Of a stretch of 64,000 nucleotides of DNA, positions 10,835 to 21,171 are shown in pieces. Numbering within the stretch: the stretch's first letter is position 1; each line of letters starts with the position of its first letter. This DNA comes from Marvania coccoides. Lineage: Eukaryota; Chlorophyta; Trebouxiophyceae; Chlorellales; Chlorellaceae. The DNA is taken from contig OY978108.1 in NCBI GenBank assembly GCA_963854735.1, forward strand, positions 1-64,000. The letters are read 5' to 3'. The notes beneath the pieces are model-generated. The model searched no databases, was not told the DNA's origin, and worked only from the letters and a program-made list of their open reading frames with translations. The translations under genes and the position numbers were made by a program.

Positions 10835-11069
10835 GAAAGCGCCGGCGTCGGCGCTGAACTTTCAGAATTGCCGCTGCGCCACGGCAGCACAGCGCCGCGC
10901 TGTCCCAACACTCGGATACCCTGTGGAGCCCAGCTGAGCTCAAACAATCGAAAGAATTTCACAAATTCATCGCATTTCAGAACACAAAACAGCTGTGCAC
11001 AAACACGCTTTCCAACCTTTTTTTAACTGGCGCCAGGCCGCGAAATTTGCGGCAGTGGGGAGCCATCAC
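10835..11069. repeat. direct repeat, copy A
   Basis: This copy is about 95 percent identical to 11126-11361. Internally it has a GC-rich left part and an AT-rich right part with ttccaacctttttt (11009-11022), whose inverted match aaaaaaggttggaa lies at 11095-11108 in the spacer. No coding potential was recognised. Confidence 0.92.
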
Positions 11070-11125
11070 CCACCCCGAGCCCCCCACAGTCGCCAAAAAA
11101 GGTTGGAATACAAACAAAAAGGTTA

Positions 11126-11361
11126 GAAAGCGCCGGCGTCGGCGCTGAACTTTCAGAATTGCCGCTGCGCCACGGCAGCACAGCGCCGCGCTGTCGCAGC
11201 ACTCGGATACCTCTGTGGAGCCCGGCCGAGCTCAAACAATCGAAAGAATTTCACAACCTCATCGCATTTCAGAACACAAAACAGCTGTGCACAAACACGC
11301 TTTCCAACCTTTTTTTAACTGGCGCCAGGCCGCGAAATTTGCGGCAGTGGGGAGCCATCAC
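11126..11361. repeat. direct repeat, copy B
   Basis: Second copy of 10835-11069, offset 291-292 bp. Its right edge lies at the point where the GPI8-like reading frame on the minus strand loses similarity to the family, so this repeat forms the breakpoint of that gene fragment. Confidence 0.92.
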
Positions 11362-11963
11362 GCCCACGGCGTGCATGGCTTTGATGGCGTTGGACAGGTC
11401 GGTCGCCAGCAGCTCGGACTGGTCTTGAAGATTCAGGAAGCCGTCGCCGCCGTGGCCGTTGAGAAAAACGAGCACGCTGGAGTTGCGAGTGCTGTCCATG
11501 CGGCGAGAGGGAGGGGTGCCAGACGGGTGGTGCCCGGTGATCACCTGCAGGACAGCTTCCACGCTCACGTCTCGCACCCGATAATCGATTTCAGCACCGA
11601 CAGGGTAACCGTTTTGGTGCCGTGTTGAGAAAATACTTGGCATGGAAAAGAGTTGCGGGGGTCGCACGCGGAGCAGTCAGCCAGCATGACGATGACGCGG
11701 CTGTCAGGGATGCCCAGCCTGAGGGGAGGGGAACGGGAGGAGAGTTTAAATTAGGCAGCGTTGGGAAAAGTTAAGTTGTTGTTGAGAGGCCCAAGTTTTA
11801 CCTTTTGAGCTCATCGTAGACTGCGAGAGTGTTTTTGGCCGTGGCGATAGTTAAGCCAAAAGCGGCTGGAGCTGACGATCAGGGCCCAGGGGTCTGAGGC
11901 TGCGGCCAGCGAAGGGATGGAAATGATCAAAGCCAAAAATAAATGGGGCCAAACAGCCCGCAT
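11362..11963 (-). pseudogene. GPI8: GPI8 (GPI-anchor transamidase) 5' fragment, frameshifted
   Basis: GPI8/PIG-K is the cysteine-protease subunit that transfers proteins onto GPI anchors in the ER. Exon 1 (11963-11802) encodes a signal peptide (MRAVWPHLFLALIIS...) followed by WALIVSSSRFWLNYRH, the family N-terminus. Right after this the frame breaks by one base, and the correct frame resumes as NTLAVYDELKR. A good intron (11801-11719) joins to [22 protein letters not shown], then AEIDYR, LQVITGHHP and VLVFLNGHGGDGFL, which holds the catalytic His. The family match stops near residue 170 where the direct repeat begins, so the catalytic Cys region and the C-terminal half are gone. The fragment cannot encode a working enzyme; an intact copy may exist elsewhere. 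Confidence 0.88.
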
Positions 11964-12158
11964 TTCTGCACCAATCACGTCATTTGGGATGATGATTTAT
12001 ATAATTGATAAACTGAGGTCTGGAATCTCGCCAACGAGACTCGAAATGAACTGAATTTCCCTTCAACATTTTGCAAGGTTTTACTATTAAAATATTAAAG
12101 CTGCTTTCATTGAATCAACGTGACTATTATTTAAACGACGCACTTTATTCTGCTGAAT

Positions 12159-13473
12159 ATGGCTCAGGCGCTATTAGCCCTCGCGGTATTCGCCCTCCAG
12201 ATCGCAGTGTTAGCCATAACCTCCTTTCAGCTGATGCAGATCGCCGATCTGGAAGCAGGGATACTGACGTCTAGAAAAGCAGCACATAAGTTCAACAAGC
12301 AGTTGGTAAGTTCCCTTGGGACTCGTGATGTTTTGGGGTTAATATTCACCTCATAATATTACCATTATTCACGAGAATTACCTCTTTTACAACCGTGCTG
12401 CTCTTACAGGTGCTGGAATGTGGGGTGCAAGTCGTGCTGGCCGTAATCACTGTCATCACGCAGTACATGCCGCTCTTCGGCGTCTTCCACCTGGGGGCTT
12501 TGGCGTACCAATTTGATCAAGTGAGGCCATTGCACATATATTTAAATATGCATTGGTCGTTCAGTGTATTAAGTTTGCGTTCCTTGCCTCACAGCATCAA
12601 AATGGTCTGCACGTGGTTGACACCATGAATAGAATTGTGCAAGAGTCTGCACACTCGCAAGGTACCCATTGTTCCAATATGCGTAAGGATCTCCTTGCCA
12701 AAATGGTGTTCAACGTGGTGTGCTCTGTTTGGAGCGGGTATTACTTCTATAATATAATGGCGGTGGTGCTTGCTACACATGAAGGCCGGGCCATACTTGC
12801 AGCAATTGCCTTGGCTGGTGCATGTGCATGGTGGTTGCTGCGAAATGGCAGCGGCACCACTCCAGCGGCGGAGCGGCGGACCGGGCATCCAGTAGATGAC
12901 GTGCCAGCTTCATTTAGGCGCATAAATAACCCCCACACTCGACGAAGCACGCCCGTATTCTCACCTCCGGCAAATTCTGACGACCAATGGCACGAAGACT
13001 ATCCCGATTTCGAGGAGGAGGAGGAGGAGGAGGAGGAGGAGGAGGAGGAGGAGGAGGATTATGACAGTCATGGCGAGGGTCTTGACGTGAATGAATCGTG
13101 GCTTAACATCTTGCAAAGTATGATTGATTCGCAAGATGCAGGCCCAGCGCACAGAGAAGAGGAGCCAGCGCGATGGCTCATTGACAGCAACGCCGATCTT
13201 TGTGTCGTTTGCCAGGACCAACCACGTACAGTTGGTCTCGTGCACGTTAGAGAGAAAGTGTACGTTATCAATCCAAAAAAAATCATACTCGCTTTTTTTT
13301 TGTGGCGGGGTTTCAGCATGTCCAGCATGCATTTTTAATTTATTACATTTCTTTCTTCTTCGTGCAGGATCCATACGTGTTGTTGCGAAACCTGCGCAAA
13401 GGAGTTGCAGGACAGAGATCTGCCATGCCCATTATGCAAGAGATCGTTTAAAATTATGCGGAATTTCCTATAA
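12159..13473 (+). CDS. multi-pass membrane protein with MDM2-type RING finger
   Basis: Exons 12159-12305, 12410-12520, 12595-13259 and 13368-13473 give 342 residues. Hydrophobic segments lie at ~2-26, ~54-80, ~121-146 and ~152-168, so the N-terminal half is membrane-embedded. A cytosolic linker follows with an acidic run of ~17 Glu (GAG repeats, 13012-13055). The C-terminus is a RING: C289-x2-C292-x10-H303-x6-H310-x3-C314-x2-C317-x10-C328-x2-C331, the C2H2C4 ligand order of MDM2/MDMX-type RINGs. Probably an E3 ubiquitin ligase anchored in a membrane; substrate unknown. The last donor (GTACGT at 13260) was chosen because it alone restores the RING frame. Its start is 196 bp from the start of the GPI8 fragment, head-to-head. 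Confidence 0.8.
13012..13055 (+). repeat. GAG trinucleotide run encoding poly-Glu
   Basis: In-frame GAG repeats within exon 3 of the RING protein; likely length-variable. Confidence 0.9.
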
Positions 13474-14368
13474 CATTTCTGAATCCCCTCCCCTACTCAC
13501 CTTTTGGAAGAAGATGATATTCCCGACGATAATGAATTTACTTATCACAACCACCCAATTCGCCATCGAGGCAATGTTGCATTCTTCTTAGCTCGCCACC
13601 TTCTCTGGTTATTCCGTTTCATTGATGACATCGAAACAATCGGAAAAAAAGCATGGGCGGACCATCGACTGCCTTCCTAGCACCGCACATTTTATTTTGT
13701 ATTTGATTGCTTAGATGATTTCTCCGAAAAACAACGCGATATTTAGAGGAATATAGTTTACAGTCTAGTAGCTACCTCTATAGATCGATCAACGGCGAGG
13801 CGCCTCCGCGGGATCGAAATCAAACTCCTCTTAGTAGGGATCCTATTCGTCAAACACACCGTATCGACGAAAAAATCGCCTGCTCCATAGCGTTCTCTAC
13901 ACAATCCAGCAAAATAACTCAACAGCCACAAATCCCACGTGGGATTTGGTGCACCGCAGGCATGCCTTCCTTAAATTCACAGACCCCAGGGCGGGCACGT
14001 GGCAGTCGGCCGGGGTCACTGCCGCTCAGAAAGCCTGAAAACAGGCCCCCAAAGTACGCTCCAGACATAACACCATCCACCGCCGACAACAACAAGCTTT
14101 TTTTTCATATGCCCACCAAGCACCGAGGATATTAAGTCTCAATCTTATTTTTCAACAAAAATAAAAATTAAAGAGACACCAGGGGGAGGACGCCCTATAG
14201 TAGTTGCACGTTTCTACTCAAAGGTTTCCCATCGTCCAGTCACTTGATGAGTGTACCACAATCTGAGACCGATTCCAATTCTCCTGTAGATTGTGGCTTA
14301 GCCTATATAAGGACTCCTGCAGCTTTTTGCGCCGCACTCAAAACGCGTTTCCTGAAATTCCTAGGCCC
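13474..14368. other. intergenic, no intact gene
   Basis: Mostly AT-rich with many stops. At 13861-13885 a ~25-base word (tcgacgaaaaaatcgcct core) recurs at 14413-14437 inside the F-box/LRR pseudogene, so a second decayed fragment of that family probably lies here on the minus strand. A TATA-like tatataagg sits at ~14305 without a gene to serve. Confidence 0.55.
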
Positions 14369-14954
14369 TCAGCCCGGCACCGCTGCTGCACCTTGCAACC
14401 TGCACAGATGTTGTATCGACGAAAAAATCGCCTCCTCAGTTTGAGCGTGTCCCAAACAGAAACGTAGCTCTTCCAGCTTCGGCCACGTCACAGAAAAAAT
14501 CTCGGAGAGACTGTCGTATCCGCATGCAGGCGCGTTAAAAGATGGAATTAAACTGCGCAGCGACATCAAATTTCCTTTGAAAACAGGTTTTTGGCCGATG
14601 CATGCACAAAGCACAACCAAGGGTTGTGGACAAAGCAATCCGTCAGCTCAAGGCTCTCAAACAAAGGCCAGCATACAGCTTCAGCGAAATGCTTTGAAAA
14701 GATATGCCCCGCCGTCGAGCCTCGGACACCCAGCTTTTTCATCGCAGGCCAGCGCCGCGAGTGGGCCAGCAGGTGCAAAGTGTCTGACTAAGAAGCGACA
14801 TTCGAAATTTCGGTAGTCTGGTCGTCCACCAGCTGCTGACTTGGCGGCTCACAAGGCGCAAAGCAGCTTTGTCCTTTTTGTCAAGGAATTTTAAGACGGT
14901 GTTGAATGGCGACCCAAAAAGGGACTCCAAAAGGTGGTCCTTTGCCATGTTCAT
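14369..14954 (-). pseudogene. F-box/LRR-type protein remnant
   Basis: From an ATG at 14954 the frame reads VLKFLDKKDKAALRLVSRQV, an F-box-like helix pair (F-box proteins recruit substrates to SCF ubiquitin ligases). After SRQVSS the plausible continuation (VDDQTTEISNVA...SDTLHLLAHSRRWPAM) lies one base out of frame and carries a TAG. A further shift separates two leucine-rich stretches, FESLELTDC (~14650) and WPKLEELRF (~14480). Two frame breaks and a stop argue for a pseudogene rather than introns, since no splice consensus spans them. It ends without a natural C-terminus. Confidence 0.6.
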
Positions 14955-15731
14955 GATGATTATTTTTTTATTTTTTTTTATTACTGTTGTGCGTAATGGC
15001 GGGGAAGGCGCTGGCTGCTGAGTTCGCGAAGGGAGCTATATTTTCAAAAAAAAAAAAGGGGGGGGGGGGGGGGGGATGCGTCCCAGGCTTGAGAGACTAA
15101 GATAAAGCATTTGCCCAACGAGAATGGCCATAAACAGTTTCGGAAATGATAAAAAAATATAGTCTGAATTAGGCCGCGCTTTTTCTGTTGGGGGGGTTGT
15201 TGGGGGGACGAAGTGATTAATTTGTTTGGTCACCTCCATGCTGGAGTAAATCATGGCCCAATTAAAAATTTAGTATTGATTTTGCATCGCTCCAGCAGCA
15301 ACAATATTGCCTCTCTCTGTCATCCTCGGTGTGGTGTCTTTGGCGCCGTGCTCCCTCTATTCAACAGCTCCTACTCACAAAGCTGGACTCTTAAGCCATT
15401 GTCGATACCAAGCTGTCAATTCCCCGCTGTCAACATGTCCCGGTCAACTTAACAGGGGTTTCAATGGTGGAGTTTATTCACTCTCAGCATGTGGCTAAAA
15501 ACGACAATGTCTTCAATCATCAGAATGGTGTGTCACACGCACCAAACAAAAGCGAAAACCAATAATATACTTTCTTCTCTAACGGCCTTGGCTTGAAAGG
15601 CGTTCGGGGTGGCACAGAACTCTGCCTTCAACTTTCAAAAAAAATAAAAATAAAATAAAAAGTTGCCATTGCCTCCACCCATTCTGCCACGGATCTATAG
15701 TAATTATTGCCACGGTTTTATCCAATGTCAG
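14955..15731. other. intergenic, no gene seen
   Basis: Contains an A-run followed by a G-run at 15046-15075 and AT-rich sequence. No family match in any frame. The last part is the 5' flank of the SGNH protein; an open frame extends upstream of its ATG but starts without ATG. Confidence 0.55.
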
Positions 15732-16853
15732 ATGGCTGTATCCCTTCACTCTAGTCGGAAAAGACCAATAATCTTGACATCAATAATCCTTCTGCCCCTC
15801 GTTTTCTTGCTGTCGCGCCACACGTTGGCATTAAAAATCAAAGATCGGCTGAGTCATGCGATCAGGGCAGCTGGAGGAGGCCGCTGGCTACCCTATTCTT
15901 ATGTGCCGCCCTGTGCTGGCGGTGGTTTCCTCGCTGGCACCTGGCAGCGAACCACTATAAACTCTACCAAAGAAGGCGCCACCAACGTGACCTGGGAGCA
16001 ATGGCGCTTTAAAAACGCTGCAAAGTGCGACCTGAATGAGCTGGACGTGGCGGCGACGGTGCAGGGCAGCCTTGCCAATCGGACTGTCTACTTTTTGGGC
16101 GACTCCCACCTCAGAAACTTCCTGAACGCTATAGTGGACGTGCTGCGCCCCGGTCAGTGCGCCTCGACAAGCCCGCTGGCCATGCTGATAAACGGCACGA
16201 TGCAATCGCCCGCAGCAAAGCAGAGCTGTGGTGGCGTGCGACGACCTGCCGGCCACATGGACGGCGCGGTCCACCTGGAGGCGCCCTTTAATCTGAAGCT
16301 GGCCCTGCTATGGACGCCCTGGTACCCACCGTGGACTGTCGGGGGCGAAAACGGAACAGCGACAAACGCATGCGAAGCCTCCAACGCATGCGCCCCAGAC
16401 TACTGCGTTGAGCTCATGCCAGCCATCGGCATGTACGGCGACGCGGTGGCCAACTATATGCGTCCTCAGACGCAGCGTGGCTGCACCTACGCTGCCAAGC
16501 TGCTGCAGGAGCTGGCTGCGGCCGACCCATCGGCGCTGTATGTGGTTGGCTATCCTGAAAAGACGCTGTACAACCGCTGGGCACACCTCTACATGCTGGA
16601 GGAGTTTCCTGCTTTTCTGGAGGGATCTTTCAAGGATCGCCTGGTTTTTGCGTCTCATCTGAAAGACGAAAAGGTGATGTCGGTGGCAGAGCGCCTGCAC
16701 GCCGCCAACGTCCCTACTCTGTACTACGGATCCCCCCTGGTCGCCCTCAAGGAGTCGTTCTACGACAAGGAGCACGTCGCCGGCCCGCTGCAGTGGGTTG
16801 CCGCTCGAAGTGTTTTGGCGCAGCTGGCATTCTTAGCTGAGCGGCTTCCTTGA
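15732..16853 (+). CDS. type II membrane protein with GDSH (SGNH/PC-esterase-like) domain
   Basis: An intronless frame of 373 residues from the ATG at 15732. Residues ~11-33 form a single hydrophobic anchor after a short basic tail, giving a type II Golgi or ER topology. The luminal part has several NxT/NxS sites, then FLGDSHLRN (GDSH at 123-126) and near the end D345-K-E-H348, matching the Ser...Asp-x-x-His arrangement of SGNH-fold PC-esterase and TBL-like polysaccharide O-acetyltransferases. Paired Cys residues (CEASNACAPDYC region) suggest disulphides. By family the likely role is addition or removal of acyl groups on cell-wall or glycoprotein glycans; the exact substrate is not visible. 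AATAAA-like signals follow the stop near 16880. Confidence 0.7.
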   Translation: MAVSLHSSRKRPIILTSIILLPLVFLLSRHTLALKIKDRLSHAIRAAGGGRWLPYSYVPPCAGGGFLAGTWQRTTINSTKEGATNVTWEQWRFKNAAKCDLNELDVAATVQGSLANRTVYFLGDSHLRNFLNAIVDVLRPGQCASTSPLAMLINGTMQSPAAKQSCGGVRRPAGHMDGAVHLEAPFNLKLALLWTPWYPPWTVGGENGTATNACEASNACAPDYCVELMPAIGMYGDAVANYMRPQTQRGCTYAAKLLQELAAADPSALYVVGYPEKTLYNRWAHLYMLEEFPAFLEGSFKDRLVFASHLKDEKVMSVAERLHAANVPTLYYGSPLVALKESFYDKEHVAGPLQWVAARSVLAQLAFLAERLP

Positions 16854-17775
16854 GTCAATCAAGGTGAAGGGGTGTTGCAAAATAAAGGCATTCGGGTTTT
16901 AGGTGAGTACATTTGGTTGTTTCTTTTCTTTAAAGGAAGATTCAAGAATTTGAATCTTGGTGACGGCAATTGAAACTAGTATGTTTTTCCTCCTTTTCTC
17001 ACTCTGCAGGATTTTCTATTCCGGACACAAAGCCTGCCACTTGAAATTGCGGGAGCATTCGCTTTCGGCTAGTTAGCGTCAGCAGAAACACCGCAGATGA
17101 AGCGAGGCTCGTTTGCCTGGCGTCGTTCAAGATGCGCACATGAATGCCGGGGGGGAGCGCACAGCCCAGCAGGAAGACAGCACGAGGAATGCAGCAGCGA
17201 TTCCTCTTGTGATAGTCGCTCGCTCGCTGTAAGGCCTCGTGTGAAGCGCGACGAGCTGGGGAAAGGCTTGAGGTGCTCTTATTCTTTTCGGAAATAGTGG
17301 AAAGGGTGGCAGGCTTGCCGCATATGCGTATTAAAATAACAGTACATCATCTACAAAACACGTCAAGGGCCCTTAGTCGGAACATGCACCCGAAAGGGTG
17401 CTCACGCCAGTTTCCAACTTCAAACTACACCTTGGGCATTGTGCTGTCAGCTGGGGATGCACAGCGGCTGTTCAAAACAAACCCAAGCCAGCTCAGCCAG
17501 CTTCCCGTAACAAAAAAACCGTAGCATCATCTTTCAAAATGTCACCCACGCAAAAAGTAGTTGAACTTTTACCAGACCCCATAAATTCCGTGGTTTGGGT
17601 TGTATACATCTTGTCGACGAGATCATTGACAGCTATCACTGCCGCAAAGGCCACCCACCATCTCTGACAATTAAATTTTAAAAAATGTTTCGTTTCGGTA
17701 TCCTGTCGTTTCGGTATCCATACGCAGTTTTGACACGAGGAACACACGTGCACGCAAGGCATTGATCGTTTAAAC
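16854..17775. other. intergenic, no gene seen
   Basis: Contains the 3' flank of the SGNH gene and the 5' region of the next locus. Open frames on both strands are short and unlike any family. Confidence 0.55.
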
Positions 17776-19532
17776 ATGTTTGCGCGTCCCCACACGAACG
17801 GTTTCAGCATCCGAAACCCCCTCTTGTTGGGTGCTGCTTTGGCCAGCATCTCTTTGATTTTTCTAGTGTTTCCAGTTCTGAAGCTATTCATCGTGCCGAC
17901 AAAATCAGGGCCGCACGGTAGTATGAAGACATCCATCGCTGAGCCACTGCTGCAGGCAGAATTACATTCCGAGCGATTATACCAGTCTTTACTTCAGTTT
18001 TTTTAAACCATTGACAGACCCTCCACCGTTCTGCATGCTGGCACTGGCAAGCGGCATACTGTGGGTATCGAGAATTTGAAAAGCCTGTCGTCTCGGTATT
18101 CCATTTTGGGCATCACCGCCAGCCCAGCAGCCATGGCAACATATTCGCACTTGGTAGATGCATTCCCTGGCCTTGCACAAAGCTACAAAGTTCTGTATGG
18201 TGATGTATATCGGTTGGAGAGCACAATGATTCCAGATTTGCATATTTCGGCGCTATTCCACGCCTGCGAGTGCAACAATACTGTGGACGCTGACGCCCAG
18301 CTCATACGAATGATTGTGTCGAAAACAAAAAAAGGGGGTCACGTGCTGTTGCACAGCTTGTCAAAACAGTACAGCACGGCCCACGCTGTAGTTACGCAGG
18401 TGCGCACGAAAAACCTGCGTTCCGCAGAGGCCGTCCCTCTCCCTCTACTTCCTGCTGGAAATGTCTCAGAAGCATTCATTTTTACAACCCCCGTGGTGTC
18501 ATGCACGCACGATGTAGTTCCACAGGCTCTGGCGAGTCCTGACAAATTTTTTTACGAGGTGAGCAGCGGCAGTTTGTTCAGTTCATGGGGTTGAAGCTTT
18601 ACACGTTTAAGACCTTTCCAAAATGGTGATGCAGAGACTGTGCGAGCACTACGACAGCTGCACTGGCTGGTATCTGCCCGAGGGCCACCTGGAAATAGCC
18701 CCAGTGAAGGAGACTGTTTCAAAGCTGATGATTGTGGCCCATCCAGACGACGAGGTGAGCTGCGCAATTTTAAAGGTAAATTTTGTGCATTCAGTTGCAA
18801 CCAAAGCTTTAAACTCGATGCTTTATTTGTTTGCAGGTCATTTTTGGGGGGACTTCACTTTTGCAAGACGGCAAAGCTTCTTCGTGGCTGGTTGTCTGGT
18901 GCACAAACGACTTTCGAAGAGTGGACATGGCGAAGAATTTGTCGGCTCAGTGGGGCATTGGAGGTGGGTTGATGGAGTATAGAATGACCCTCGGATAATG
19001 TAAAAATGCGTTAATGCTGCCATGTTCTTCATGCGCAGGCGGCATAATGTTCAGTCATGCCGACATGCTGCTGGATGTGCCCATGGTTGATTACAGACTG
19101 TACATCGAGCTGGCTGATGTAGTATCATCAAAGCGATGGAAGGTGAGACCGAGGCTGGACTTGAAATCTAAATTTAATTCAAGTAAATCTTAAAGCAGCG
19201 AACTTTTTGGCTCGCAGGTTGTTGAGACGCACAACCGCAACGGAGATTATGGCCACCCGTTTCATGTACAGCTCAACCACGTGGTGCGGCACATCATTCA
19301 GAGCTTGCCAAAGGCAAAGCGCCCTGGGTCTTTTAGAGAGTTCACCGTCACAGCAACCGACGTGGACCCAAAAATTACAGCCAAAAAGGTGGCCGCACTG
19401 GAAGGCATTTACGTTGGCGAAGATAATTCAGAGGTGTGGAGCCAAATCTTCAACAGCTCTTCTGTGGAAATTTTGATGGAAGAAAGTTTCAAAGACCCAA
19501 TTGATTTGAGGAATTTTGTGTGCTGGCCGTGA
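17776..19532 (+). CDS. membrane-anchored fusion: methyltransferase-like domain + LmbE/PIG-L-type deacetylase domain
   Basis: The C-terminal exons are 18635-18754, 18837-18963, 19039-19142 and 19218-19532; the main upstream exon ends at 18557 (..KFFYE). The N-terminus has a basic stretch and a hydrophobic helix (NPLLLGAALASISLIFLVF). Next comes a Rossmann-like segment with STVLHAGTGKRHT, ILGITASPAAM, YKVLYGDVYRLE and KKGGHVLLHS, resembling class I methyltransferases. After the intron follow KLMIVAHPDDE (18728-18754), NDFRRVDMAKN and ETHNRNGDYGHPFH (zinc-type His at 19254/19263), which define the LmbE/PIG-L N-deacetylase fold. An in-frame TAA at 18004-18006, after a T-run, separates the helix from the Rossmann part: either an unrecognised intron or a disabling change. 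Substrate unknown. Confidence 0.62.
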
Positions 19533-19836
19533 GGAGGAGCGGGGCCAGGCAGCTGTATGATTAATGATGAACATGTTTTGATAGACAAATACCTCATTCG
19601 CACGCACGCACGGTGAATGTGGCTCCCACGAATAAATAAATAAATAAAATAAAATGATCAGTTATTTCATGAATGAATGATGACGCGAAATATTTCATAA
19701 ATAATAATTATTAGAGAGCAGTGTATCTTTCAGTTCATTTACAATTCTAATTGCGCAACATTGTAAAAAATAAAGATATGTATAAAAAGTATTCAGTGCT
19801 GCAGGTTCATTTAGTTTTTTTAAAATAAGAAAAGTG
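19533..19836. other. convergent 3' flanks
   Basis: AT-rich sequence between two gene ends, with an AAAT repeat at ~19630-19655 and several AATAAA-like words. No gene. Confidence 0.7.
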
Positions 19837-20947
19837 TTATTTTACGGCAGAGCTCTGTCGTAAAATGTCTAGAGCGACGGCAGGGTCTTTTCTTGTAAAC
19901 GCCATTCGGTAGGTGTAAATTGTAACCGGCCTTCCCATGGCGCCCAGCAGCAGCGCCTGGTTGTCTCTGCTGCTCATTGACGCCACGTAATCGCTCACCA
20001 CCTGCGTCGCCACAATATCAGGCCCTCCCTCCGAGGCGCCCACGCTCCGCCAGTGGTACTTTGTGTACGTCTGGCTGGCTTTGATGCGCGGCTGGGGGCG
20101 CTGCGGCACTTCAATCACCTGCTCGCAGTACTCCGAGGTGGCCAGACGGTCTGCTCCCACGTCCCCAACCTCCTCCAGCCGCTTTGTCACCCTGGTGGTC
20201 ACGTGCATGCCGCCTGGCAGCGACATGTCGAGCCGATTGGGGTCCCCCACGTTCCACGCAATGCGGGCTGCCACGTCGTTGGTGTCCAGCCCCAGGTAGG
20301 TGTGCATCAGCGCAGCGGTGTTGAAGCGGCGGTCTGGCACCACCTGCCCCCGAGGGTTGCGCTGCAGCACAAAAAATCAAAGGTTGGTGAACGTATGAAA
20401 ATAGCCTAATGAGAAAATCCGTCGAAACAAATCTCTTCATTAAATCTGCTGGGCGCAACAACCGAGCATGTGAAAAAATGGGGGCAACCTAGAAGTACAC
20501 ACACCACGCATCCTCCCTCCCTACCATGAATGCCGCCTCGTACAGCACGAGCTTGTCCTTGTCCTCGTCCACAGCACGCTGCACCACATTCATGTCTGGG
20601 ACAAACTCAGCGCCCTGAGGAAGGTCCACCGACGCCAGCACCGATTGAACGTCCCAATGACCCAGAAAATTCTCTGGAAACACCAAGTCTGCTGGCCCAC
20701 CGCCGATTGCCGCCCACGCCATGTCTGCTGCCTCAGGAAGCTTGCTGGCGGAGGCAGCCAGCGGGTGCTCCAGCAGAAATGAAGAAGTGGCAACAGCTGC
20801 TACCGAACACAGAGCTGTGCGGCGGTCGACAGCTGGGTGGTGGGCAACAAGAGGAGGCGGCGGCAGCGGGGCGGGGGCGCGGTGGCTTGGCTCGATTGCA
20901 ACTTCGACGGCCTCGCAAGCTGGTGTGGCACGTAACCATTGGTACAT
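19837..20947 (-). CDS. DUF6816-type chloroplast (thylakoid lumen-like) protein
   Basis: Two exons, 20947-20525 and 20361-19837, give 315 residues. The N-terminus is a bipartite plastid presequence: a Ser/Pro/Ala-rich transit part followed by DRRTALCSVAAVATSSFLLEHPLAASA-like hydrophobic residues ending in an A-x-A site near 70, typical of thylakoid lumen import. The mature part matches the cyanobacterial and plastid DUF6816 pattern: FPENFLGHWDVQSVL, VVPDRRFNTAALMHTYLG, DPNRLDMSLPGG, TTRVTKR and VTIYTYRM. Its biochemical role is unknown. It is head-to-head with the fibrillin gene, with 224 bp between start codons. Confidence 0.68.
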
Positions 20948-21171
20948 TGAGTTTTTCTTAGTTTTTTTTTTGGTGATCTGTGGGAACCAAGGCAGCCTTC
21001 GCCGCTGCGTTAAATAGATAAAATAATCACTTTAAAATCTAGATACATCAACAAATGCAATAAAACATCGTGAACAAGGAAGCAAGTCTTCTCAAACTGG
21101 TGGTCCTCAGCGAAGATATGCCCATTTCTTCGAATTGCGAGCTTTATTTTGAATTGTATTTATAATTTGAA

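Noticed and set aside
10019..10937. Medium open frames of 110-190 residues on both strands
   Set aside because: No family resemblance, no splice context, mutual overlap, and repeat-linked sequence at the right end.
17493..17936. Minus-strand 147-residue frame upstream of the methyltransferase/LmbE-like gene
   Set aside because: It overlaps the start exon of that gene and its sequence fits no family; only a short segment looked faintly like a peptidase and did not hold up.
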